In this document: positions 25,379 through 32,817 of the stretch, piece after piece
Numbering within the stretch: position 1 is the first letter of the stretch
How the letters are laid out: each line of letters opens with the position of its first letter
DNA from: Maribacter sedimenticola
GTDB lineage: Bacteria > Bacteroidota > Bacteroidia > Flavobacteriales > Flavobacteriaceae
Reading direction: 5' to 3'
Assembly: GCF_900188415.1 (NCBI RefSeq)
Contig: NZ_FZNV01000001.1
Location: forward strand, 186,001 to 250,000
Length of the DNA stretch: 64,000 nucleotides
Notes under the pieces: model-generated
The model's database searches: none
Told to the model about the DNA's origin: nothing
Seen by the model: only the letters and a program-made list of their open reading frames with translations
Program-made: the position numbers and the translations under genes

Positions 25379-27085
25379 TTATGATGAGAATTTGCCCAAC
25401 TTTAATTGTTCTGCTGCGTGGTTTGCCGCCCTAGCGGTAAATGCCATATAGGTTAAAGAAGGATTTACACAGCTTGAGGAAGACATAAACGCCCCATCTG
25501 TGACGTATACATTAGGAACAAGATGTACTTGGTTGTGTTTATTGACAATGGAAGTTTTGTGAGAATGTCCCATACGTGCGCCACCCATTTCATGAATGCC
25601 CAATCCAGGACCGGTTTCTTGGTCATAGGCGCTTATATCCTTAAATCCGGCGCTTTTGAACATTTTTACAATTTCTTTTTTAATGTCTTCCCGCATGTTG
25701 TATTCGTTTTCCTTGAACTCCACATCAAAAGCTAATTGTGGAAGTCCCCATTTATCCTTTTCCGTAGGGCTTAGTGTTACACGGTTGTCGTCATAGGGTA
25801 AAAATTCCCCAAATCCTGTTACCCCTATGGTCCAATGGCCAGGTTTAAGAATGTGGTCTTTTAAATCTTTGCCATAGCTCATTTCGGCTATGGTTTCGCT
25901 CCAGTCGCCCCTACTTGCCCTTCCTTGATAACCAAACCCACGTACATAATTGTCCTTTTTGGTCTTATCGTTTAAATTGACAAAACGTGGAATGTAAAAT
26001 CCGGTAGGCTGTCTACCCTTGTAATATTTATCTAAATAGCCGTCAACCTTGGCAGATGCGCCCAATTTATAATGATGGTCCATGATACCACGTCCCAAGG
26101 CATCAGAATCATTGCCAAGCCCGTTGGGAAAACGTTCAGATTTAGATTGTAATAAGATACCTACGGATGCCATGGCAGATGCGCACAGAAAAATCACTTT
26201 AGCCTTGAATACCAATTGTTCATTGGTTTCCGCATCTATGACCTTAACGCCGGTAGCTTTTTTTGTAGCATCGTCATATATGATTTCGTAGACGATGGAG
26301 TTTGGCCGTAAGGTCATATTACCTGTACGTTCCGCTGCCGGTAGGGTAGATGAATTACTGCTAAAATAACCTCCAAAAGGACAGCCCCTCCAACATCGGT
26401 CCCTATTTTGACAGGTGCCCCTGCCTTCAAAATTGGCATTTGGGTCGGTGATGTGCGCAGTACGGCCAATGGTAATTAACCGTCCGTCATCAAATTTTTC
26501 AGAAGTCAGTTTCTTAAAATCATCTTCCACACAATTCAGTTTCATGGCCGGCTGAAATTTACCATCGGGCAATACCTCCAAGCCTAAATTTTCACCACTG
26601 ACTCCTATATATTCTTCAACCTTATCATACCAAGGTGAAATATCCTTGTATCTAACGGGCCAATCAACACCAATATTTTCCTTTTTGTTCGCTTCAAAAT
26701 CTATATTGCTCCAACGATAACTCTGCCGTCCCCATGTTAAGGACCTGCCCCCAACTTGATAGCCCCTGATCCAATCAAAACGTTTGGTCTCTACATAGGG
26801 GTGGTCAAGATCATTGACAAAAAAATGCTTTACATCCTGTTTTGGCGCCCAGTTTACCCTAGATTGTACAGGAAAATTTTTCTTTTCTTCCTTGGATAGT
26901 TCCCCTTTTAAAGGATAATCCCATGGGTCATCATGCATGGTGGGGTAATCTTCTATATGTTTTACCATTCTACCGCGTTCAAGAACCAATGTTCTTAAAC
27001 CGTTCTCTGTTAATTCCTTTGCGGCCCAACCACCACTTATTCCAGTTCCAACTACAATTGCATCGTAAACTTCATCTTGATTCAT
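25379..27085 (-). CDS. Second GMC-family FAD oxidoreductase (paralogue)
   Basis: This 568-residue paralogue of the GMC protein at 18968-20680 keeps the FAD motif VGTGISGG (12-19), the GYQVGGRSLTWGR region, the C-terminal GIHEMGGARMG and DGAFMSSSSCVNPSLT blocks, and Cys225-x5-Cys231-x3-Cys235 for a probable 3Fe-4S cluster. It lacks a signal peptide and has no subunit 3 gene of its own nearby, so it may share the subunit at 18321-18968. It is divergent from the TIM-barrel/DUF1080 unit at 27246-29891. Two enzymes may serve different glycosides. Confidence 0.88.
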   Translation of the reverse strand: MNQDEVYDAIVVGTGISGGWAAKELTENGLRTLVLERGRMVKHIEDYPTMHDDPWDYPLKGELSKEEKKNFPVQSRVNWAPKQDVKHFFVNDLDHPYVETKRFDWIRGYQVGGRSLTWGRQSYRWSNIDFEANKKENIGVDWPVRYKDISPWYDKVEEYIGVSGENLGLEVLPDGKFQPAMKLNCVEDDFKKLTSEKFDDGRLITIGRTAHITDPNANFEGRGTCQNRDRCWRGCPFGGYFSSNSSTLPAAERTGNMTLRPNSIVYEIIYDDATKKATGVKVIDAETNEQLVFKAKVIFLCASAMASVGILLQSKSERFPNGLGNDSDALGRGIMDHHYKLGASAKVDGYLDKYYKGRQPTGFYIPRFVNLNDKTKKDNYVRGFGYQGRASRGDWSETIAEMSYGKDLKDHILKPGHWTIGVTGFGEFLPYDDNRVTLSPTEKDKWGLPQLAFDVEFKENEYNMREDIKKEIVKMFKSAGFKDISAYDQETGPGLGIHEMGGARMGHSHKTSIVNKHNQVHLVPNVYVTDGAFMSSSSCVNPSLTYMAFTARAANHAAEQLKLGKFSS

Positions 27086-27245
27086 GCCTTAATTTTTATC
27101 TTTTTCTTTTGGTAATCCCTATATTTATAGCAATTCTTCAAGGTGTTCAGAATTGTGTTATAGAATTCTTAAATATAAGATAAATTGACATATTTGAGGA
27201 ATTGGTACAACGAACTAATTAAAATAACCGATAGTATAAAATTTT

Positions 27246-28298
27246 ATGAAAACAATTAAAGGTCCAGCGGTATTTTTGGCTCAATTCGTAGATAGTAAAG
27301 CTCCATTCAATACCTTGGATGGTATGTGTAAATGGGCGGCCGATTTGGGATATAAAGGAATACAAATACCCACTTGGGAAAGTTTTTTGATCGATTTGGA
27401 TAAAGCAGCAGAAAGCCAAACGTATTGTGACGAGTTGAAAGGGAAGGTTAATTCGTACGGGTTGGAGATTACCGAACTCTCTACACACTTACAGGGCCAA
27501 TTAGTTGCCGTTCACCCGGCATATGATTTAATGTTCGATTCCTTTGCCCCAAAAAATGTTCATGGCAACCCTAAAGCAAGGACGGCATGGGCCGTTGAAA
27601 CCGTAAAAAAAGCGGCCACGGCAAGTAGAAGGCTAGGGTTAAAGGCACATGCTACGTTTTCCGGATCATTATTGTGGCATACCATGCACCCTTGGCCCCA
27701 AAGACCTGCCGGTCTCGTAGAAATGGGTTTTGAAGAACTGGCAAAAAGATGGATGCCGATATTAAATCATTTTGATAAGGAAGGGGTAGATGTTTGTTAC
27801 GAAATTCACCCAGGGGAAGATTTACATGATGGAGATACTTTTGAGCGTTTTTTGGAAGCTACGGGTAACCATAAAAGAGTAAATATTCTTTACGATCCAA
27901 GCCATTTTGTCTTACAACAATTAGATTATATTGCCTATATAGACCACTATCATGAATTTATAAAATCCTTTCACGTAAAGGACTCGGAATTTAATCCTAC
28001 AGGGAAAAAAGGTGCGTTTGGTGGTTATAATGATTGGGGAGACAGAGCGGGCAGATATCGTTCCTTGGGCGATGGACAAATTGATTTTAAGACCATATTC
28101 TCCAAGTTGACCCAATATGGTTGTGATGTTTGGGCGGTAATGGAATGGGAGTGTTGTATTAAAAGTCCTGAGCAAGGTGCTCGTGAAGGGGCCAAATTTA
28201 TTTCTGACCACATCATTGAGGCTACTGAGAAGACCTTTGATGATTTTGCAGGCGCGGAAATTGACAAGGAGATGTTGAAAAAAATGTTAGGACTATAA
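27246..28298 (+). CDS. Cytoplasmic TIM-barrel sugar isomerase/epimerase-like protein
   Basis: This 350-residue protein begins directly with barrel sequence (KGPAVFLAQF) and has no signal peptide, so it should act in the cytosol. Likely divalent-metal ligands lie in VCYEIHPGED (near 180), NILYDPSHF (near 215), SFHVKDSEF (near 240) and AVMEWECC (near 297), the usual Glu-Asp-His-Glu pattern of xylose-isomerase-like barrels. It starts a unit with two DUF1080 lipoproteins (12 and 15 bp gaps). The likely substrates are imported keto-sugars or their derivatives; this is inference. Confidence 0.82.
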   Translation: MKTIKGPAVFLAQFVDSKAPFNTLDGMCKWAADLGYKGIQIPTWESFLIDLDKAAESQTYCDELKGKVNSYGLEITELSTHLQGQLVAVHPAYDLMFDSFAPKNVHGNPKARTAWAVETVKKAATASRRLGLKAHATFSGSLLWHTMHPWPQRPAGLVEMGFEELAKRWMPILNHFDKEGVDVCYEIHPGEDLHDGDTFERFLEATGNHKRVNILYDPSHFVLQQLDYIAYIDHYHEFIKSFHVKDSEFNPTGKKGAFGGYNDWGDRAGRYRSLGDGQIDFKTIFSKLTQYGCDVWAVMEWECCIKSPEQGAREGAKFISDHIIEATEKTFDDFAGAEIDKEMLKKMLGL

Positions 28299-28310
28299 AT
28301 TAAAGCAAGA

Positions 28311-29048
28311 ATGAAAAAAGTAGTATTAGGTGTTGCGGTATTGTTGTTAATTGCTTCATGTAAGCAGGAAAAAAAAGAGACTACAGAAGCAAATGTGGCT
28401 GAAGTGGAAATGCCTAAAAATGATTGGGAAATTTTGTTTGACGGTTCTTCCTTGGATAAATGGAAAGAATTTCAAAGTGATTCCGTAAGCGGTGCATGGA
28501 CCATACAGGGCGATGCCTTGGTGTATACGCCGCCTAGTGAAGGAGAGAAAAGAGTAAATCACGATTTGGTTACCAAAGAGGAATTTACCGATTTTGTCCT
28601 CTCCTTGGAATGGAAAATATCCGAAGGTGGAAACAGTGGTGTGTTTTGGGGGGTAAATGAAGATGAAAAATTTAAGACCGGATACCAAACCGGACCTGAA
28701 ATACAAATTTTGGACAATGACAAACACCCAGATGCCAAAGCTGGTACCACCCACCAGGCGGGTGCTTTATATGATATGGTGCCACCGGCAAAAGATGTTA
28801 CGAAACCTGTTGGGGAATGGAATACCATGGAATTGACCGTAGACCATAAGAACAACCGTGGAAAAGTAATGTTGAACGGTACGGAAATGGTGACTTTTCC
28901 CATAGCGAATGAGGAATGGAATACTATGGTCGCCAATTCTAAATTTGCAGGTTGGGATGGGTTTGGAACATTTAAAACGGGTAAAATCGGTCTACAGGAT
29001 CATGGTAATATTGTTTCCTTTAGAAACATCAAAATAAAACAACTATAA
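28311..29048 (+). CDS. DUF1080 (3-keto-glycoside hydrolase/lyase family) lipoprotein
   Basis: This 245-residue lipoprotein has a lipobox Cys at 17 (LIASC) and a Lys/Glu linker, then a single DUF1080 (PF06439, now named 3-keto-disaccharide hydrolase) beta-sandwich: WEILFDGSSLDKWKEF at the start, the NSGVFW...ILDNDKHPDAK centre with AGALYD, and a C-terminal IGLQDHGNIVSFRNIKIK. Such proteins cleave glycosidic bonds after C3 oxidation. It is followed 15 bp later by a second family member with little similarity outside the core. It is likely periplasmic or surface-exposed. Confidence 0.87.
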   Translation: MKKVVLGVAVLLLIASCKQEKKETTEANVAEVEMPKNDWEILFDGSSLDKWKEFQSDSVSGAWTIQGDALVYTPPSEGEKRVNHDLVTKEEFTDFVLSLEWKISEGGNSGVFWGVNEDEKFKTGYQTGPEIQILDNDKHPDAKAGTTHQAGALYDMVPPAKDVTKPVGEWNTMELTVDHKNNRGKVMLNGTEMVTFPIANEEWNTMVANSKFAGWDGFGTFKTGKIGLQDHGNIVSFRNIKIKQL

Positions 29049-29063
29049 CCTAAGCATACGTTC

Positions 29064-29891
29064 ATGAAAAATTTCTATTTATTTAGTATAATCGCCCTGA
29101 TGTTAGGGGTTACATCCTGTAAAGAAAAAGTTCAGGTAGAGCAGGTAGACGCCATAGAGGGCGAAGCGGGGGACAACGTTATTGTACATGAGGAATATAT
29201 GGGCGAAGAGCCTACCACACCAGAGGAAACGGAATTTTATGAACCAAAGGTTCCTGTGGTAAAACCAAGTGTAAATGGGGCACCACCAAGTGATGCTATT
29301 GTACTCTTTAATGGTACAGGTTTGGAAAACTGGATCAGTGCCAATGATAGTACTGCCGCAAAATGGCATTTAAATGATGATGGCAGTATGACCGTTAATG
29401 ATAAAACGGGTAATATACAGACCAAGCAAAATTTTGGTGACGTTCAATTGCATATTGAATGGAAATCTCCTTTGCCTGTGCAAAGCAAAGGTCAAAACAG
29501 GGGAAATAGCGGTGTATTTCTTAATGGCATTTATGAAGTTCAGATATTGGACCAAAACGACAACCCGACCTATGTAAACGGCCAAGTGGCTTCAATCTAC
29601 AAACAACATGTGCCATTGGCCATGGCTTCTGTACCCACTGGTGAATGGAATACTTATGATATTATCTATCATGCCCCTGAGTTTAACGACGAAGGAGGTA
29701 AGATAAAATCCGGTGATATAACCGTTATTCATAACGGAGTTCTTGTACAAGATCACGTAGAGCTAAAAGGTACCACTCCTTATATAGGTTGGCCCAAAAA
29801 TCCCCCTCACGGCAAGGGCCCCTTATTGTTGCAAGATCATGGGGACGATAGTCGTGTGAGCTTTAGGAATATATGGGTTAGGGAACTATAA
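29064..29891 (+). CDS. Second DUF1080 lipoprotein with acidic linker
   Basis: This 275-residue lipoprotein has a lipobox Cys at 19 (GVTSC), an unusually long acidic, Pro-rich linker (about 25-75) and a DUF1080 domain: DAIVLFNGTGLENWIS at the start, NRGNSGVFL and YEVQILDQND in the centre, and PLLLQDHGDDSRVSFRNIWVREL at the end. The core motifs match the preceding paralogue, so both probably use 3-keto-glycosides, perhaps with opposite anomers or different aglycones. It is the last gene of the unit and is followed by a terminator. Confidence 0.87.
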   Translation: MKNFYLFSIIALMLGVTSCKEKVQVEQVDAIEGEAGDNVIVHEEYMGEEPTTPEETEFYEPKVPVVKPSVNGAPPSDAIVLFNGTGLENWISANDSTAAKWHLNDDGSMTVNDKTGNIQTKQNFGDVQLHIEWKSPLPVQSKGQNRGNSGVFLNGIYEVQILDQNDNPTYVNGQVASIYKQHVPLAMASVPTGEWNTYDIIYHAPEFNDEGGKIKSGDITVIHNGVLVQDHVELKGTTPYIGWPKNPPHGKGPLLLQDHGDDSRVSFRNIWVREL

Positions 29892-29912
29892 TCTATTAAA
29901 AAATGCTTTAAC

Positions 29913-29950
29913 GGAGTAAACGACCCATAGGCTGTTTGCTCCTTTTTTTT
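29913..29950 (+). terminator. Intrinsic terminator ending the DUF1080 unit
   Basis: GGAGTAAAC and GTTTGCTCC form a 9-bp stem (one G-T wobble) with a 12-nt loop, directly followed by eight T residues. Confidence 0.82.
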
Positions 29951-29990
29951 ATTACAAGGTTACTGTAAAACCTGAATTTTACATTTACCT

Positions 29991-29998
29991 TACCTTTG
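29991..29998 (+). promoter_or_regulatory. -7 promoter element for yicC-gmk-nadD
   Basis: TACCTTTG is an exact TAnnTTTG match, 20 bp before the yicC ATG. It lies just past the preceding terminator, so it starts a new transcription unit. Confidence 0.55.
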
Positions 29999-30018
29999 TT
30001 AAAATTTAAAATGCGTAT

Positions 30019-30876
30019 ATGATTCAATCCATGACCGGTTTCGGTAAGCATGTAATACAATTGCCCAATAAAAAAATTACGGTAGAAATTAAATCGCTCA
30101 ATAGTAAGAGTATCGATTTAAATGCACGTATGCCCTCAAATTATAGGGAAAAGGAATTGGAGCTAAGAAAGATAATAGCCAACTCCTTGGTGCGCGGCAA
30201 GGTAGATTTTAGTCTATATGTTGAACTTACCGGTGATGAAACTACTTCTCAAGTAAATGAGGTCGCTGTAAAACAATATATGGGACAGTTAAAAAATATT
30301 GCAACCGGTGATGACCTAAGATTATTGGAAATGGCGCTTAGATTCCCAGATGCCATGAAAACCGCAAAGGAAGATATTGACGAGGAAGAGTATATAGCAA
30401 TTAAAAAGGCACTGGAAGGGGCTTTGGTTGAAATCAATAACTTTAGGTCAGAAGAAGGCGGTGTGCTAGAAAAGGATTTTTTGGACCGTATTGCCATTTT
30501 ACAACAATTGTTAAAAGATGTGGTGGCCATTGATCCAGAACGTCAAGCAACGATAAGAGAAAGATTGGAGAAAGCCGTTCAAGACCTAAAGACCGATTTG
30601 GACGAGAACAGATTTGAACAGGAACTCATCTATTATTTGGAAAAATATGATATCACCGAAGAAAAGGTAAGACTGGCCAACCATCTTGATTATTTTGGTA
30701 AAACCTTGCGTTCAAGTGATAGTAACGGTAAAAAATTGGGCTTTATTTCTCAAGAGATCGGCCGTGAGATCAATACAATTGGTTCTAAGGCCAATTACGC
30801 ACCTATGCAACAATTAGTAGTTCAAATGAAAGATGAGCTGGAAAAGATTAAGGAACAAATGTTAAATGTATTATAG
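30019..30876 (+). CDS. YicC/YloC-family endoribonuclease-like protein
   Basis: This 285-residue protein shows both YicC signatures: MIQSMTGFG at the N-terminus with EIKSLNSKSIDLN, and the C-terminal (DUF1732) block GKKLGFISQEIGREINTIGSKA with ALMQ-like PMQQLVVQMKDELEKIKEQ. E. coli YicC is reported to take part in RNA decay. It is the first gene of a unit with gmk (the ATG follows at once) and nadD, a conserved order with gmk in many bacteria. Confidence 0.93.
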   Translation: MIQSMTGFGKHVIQLPNKKITVEIKSLNSKSIDLNARMPSNYREKELELRKIIANSLVRGKVDFSLYVELTGDETTSQVNEVAVKQYMGQLKNIATGDDLRLLEMALRFPDAMKTAKEDIDEEEYIAIKKALEGALVEINNFRSEEGGVLEKDFLDRIAILQQLLKDVVAIDPERQATIRERLEKAVQDLKTDLDENRFEQELIYYLEKYDITEEKVRLANHLDYFGKTLRSSDSNGKKLGFISQEIGREINTIGSKANYAPMQQLVVQMKDELEKIKEQMLNVL

Positions 30877-31452
30877 ATGAAAGGGGGAAAATTAATTATT
30901 TTTTCTGCACCCTCAGGAAGTGGAAAAACTACCATTGTACGTCACCTATTGGCCCAACCGGAATTGAACTTGGCCTTTTCTGTTTCTGCAACCTCAAGAC
31001 CTAGAAGAGGAAAGGAAAAGAATAAGGAACATTATTATTTCATGTCCGTATCCGAGTTCAAGAACCATATAAAAAACGATGATTTTTTAGAGTGGGAAGA
31101 AGTATACAGGGATAATTTTTACGGTACACTTAAGAGTGAAGTAGAGCGCCTATGGGCCGAGGGTAAGAACGTTATTTTTGATATTGATGTGGTAGGCGGA
31201 CTAAGAATCAAGAAAAAATTTCCAGATATTACCTTGGCCGTGTTCGTGAAGCCTCCCAGTGTTGATGAACTTAAGATCAGACTTAAGAAACGAAGTACAG
31301 AGAGTGAGGATAAAATTAATATGCGTATTGCAAAAGCATCCGTAGAATTGGCAACTGCTCCACAATTTGATAAGATTATCAAGAATTATGATCTAGATGT
31401 TGCCTTAAAAGAGGCCGTTGACCTTGTGGCGGATTTCGTAAGAGAGGATTAA
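30877..31452 (+). CDS. gmk: Guanylate kinase
   Basis: This 191-residue enzyme phosphorylates GMP to GDP with ATP. The P-loop is APSGSGKT (11-18), and the GMP-binding region carries SATSRPRRGKE and the HYYFMSVSEF stretch. Length is normal. It starts immediately after the yicC stop codon (TAG then ATG), so translation is likely coupled, and nadD follows 10 bp later. Confidence 0.96.
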   Translation: MKGGKLIIFSAPSGSGKTTIVRHLLAQPELNLAFSVSATSRPRRGKEKNKEHYYFMSVSEFKNHIKNDDFLEWEEVYRDNFYGTLKSEVERLWAEGKNVIFDIDVVGGLRIKKKFPDITLAVFVKPPSVDELKIRLKKRSTESEDKINMRIAKASVELATAPQFDKIIKNYDLDVALKEAVDLVADFVRED

Positions 31453-31462
31453 TATAGTTTCA

Positions 31463-32047
31463 ATGAAGAATATTGGTTTATACTTTGGAACGTTTAACCC
31501 TATACATATAGGTCATTTGGTCATTGCGAACCATATGGCGGAGTTTTCAGATTTGGATGAGGTTTGGTTCGTGGTAACTCCGCAAAGTCCGTTTAAGACC
31601 AAAAAAACACTTTTGGACAACCATCACCGGTATGAAATGGTTTATGAGGCTACCGTTGATTATCCAAAATTAAGGCCCAGTAAAATTGAGTTTGATTTAC
31701 CACAACCCAATTATACCGTAAATACACTTGCACATTTAATGGACAAACATCCTGCCCAATACACTTTTTCGTTAATTATGGGTGAGGACAATCTAAAAGG
31801 ATTTCATAAATGGAAAAATTATGAAACTATTTTGGAAAACCACGCTATTTATGTTTACCCAAGAGTATCAGAAGGTGTTGTGGAACACCGGTTTAAAACA
31901 CATGAAAAAATACACAGGGTCAACGCACCAATAATGGAAATTTCATCGACCTTTATTAGAAAAGCACATAAAAATGGTAAGAATATAAAACCCATGTTAC
32001 CACCGGAAGTCTGGAAATATATGGATGAAATGAATTTTTATCGTTAG
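31463..32047 (+). CDS. nadD: Nicotinate-nucleotide adenylyltransferase
   Basis: This 194-residue cytosolic enzyme makes nicotinic acid adenine dinucleotide from NaMN and ATP in NAD synthesis. It has the nucleotidyltransferase start YFGTFNPIHIGH (8-19, with the HxGH-type motif), a substrate loop with MGEDNLKGFHKW, and the C-terminal ISSTFIRK motif. It is the third gene of the yicC-gmk-nadD unit. Confidence 0.95.
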   Translation: MKNIGLYFGTFNPIHIGHLVIANHMAEFSDLDEVWFVVTPQSPFKTKKTLLDNHHRYEMVYEATVDYPKLRPSKIEFDLPQPNYTVNTLAHLMDKHPAQYTFSLIMGEDNLKGFHKWKNYETILENHAIYVYPRVSEGVVEHRFKTHEKIHRVNAPIMEISSTFIRKAHKNGKNIKPMLPPEVWKYMDEMNFYR

Positions 32048-32049
32048 TT

Positions 32050-32766
32050 CTATTGTGGTATTCGTAACTTATCTGTGGCAAGATAGGTATTGTCCTTATT
32101 GTAATACCATGCCCTGGTTTTTGGAAATTTTATATCATTCATCGTTAATAAATCGGTCAAAAGAATATATTCCCCATCGTTCTTACTTTCATCATGATAA
32201 AATTGATAGATTTCCATGGCATAGGTGTTTGGATCAAAATAAAAATACCAAGTATCTTGCCCCACTTCCTTTTCATACATGACCTTCAATACTAAGTAAT
32301 CTTTTCCTTTAAATGTGCGTTTAACCACCTTGGGGTCAATAAGGGTACCAGGATCTTTTAATTTCATTGGCAGGCCATATAAATACGTATAATAATCCTT
32401 CATTAGTTTAGCGCGATCGCAGGTAATTCTTAAACTATCCCTAACCTGTTGGGCAATATTGGTTTTGCCATTGTATTTTAAAACGCAATGCTCTTTTTGT
32501 AGTTCTGATTCTATGGTGTAATCATCCCTTTTTACGGTAGATTTAAAATAGGTTGCGGGAAGGTCCAGTTCAATTAGTGTGCTGCGCAAAGTGGCTTTGG
32601 GAGATTCCATTTCAATAAGCAACTTGCCTTTAAATGTGTTCCAATTGTCCTGTGGATCATGAAAGGAAATGGCATTTTCAAGTAATTGTTCTCCTGTTAG
32701 TTCTTGGCCCTTAGTGGAAAAAGAAAGGAGTAGTAGTGTAGCCAAATAAAAATACCTTGTCATCAT
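32050..32766 (-). CDS. Secreted protein of the DUF6503-like type
   Basis: This 238-residue protein has a signal peptide (about 1-20, ending STKGQ) and a mature region of alternating strands resembling LolA/LolB-like lipid-binding folds: LLENAISFHDPQDNW, then GKLLIEMESP, then YFYFDPNTYAMEIYQFYHDE. I think it belongs to a Bacteroidota-specific family (DUF6503) without known function. Its 3' end lies 2 bp from the nadD stop (convergent). It would sit in the periplasm. Confidence 0.6.
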   Translation of the reverse strand: MMTRYFYLATLLLLSFSTKGQELTGEQLLENAISFHDPQDNWNTFKGKLLIEMESPKATLRSTLIELDLPATYFKSTVKRDDYTIESELQKEHCVLKYNGKTNIAQQVRDSLRITCDRAKLMKDYYTYLYGLPMKLKDPGTLIDPKVVKRTFKGKDYLVLKVMYEKEVGQDTWYFYFDPNTYAMEIYQFYHDESKNDGEYILLTDLLTMNDIKFPKTRAWYYNKDNTYLATDKLRIPQ

Positions 32767-32817
32767 ATACTATTTATGAGGACAAGGTACTTATTATTTT
32801 AATGTGTTACAGCGGTA

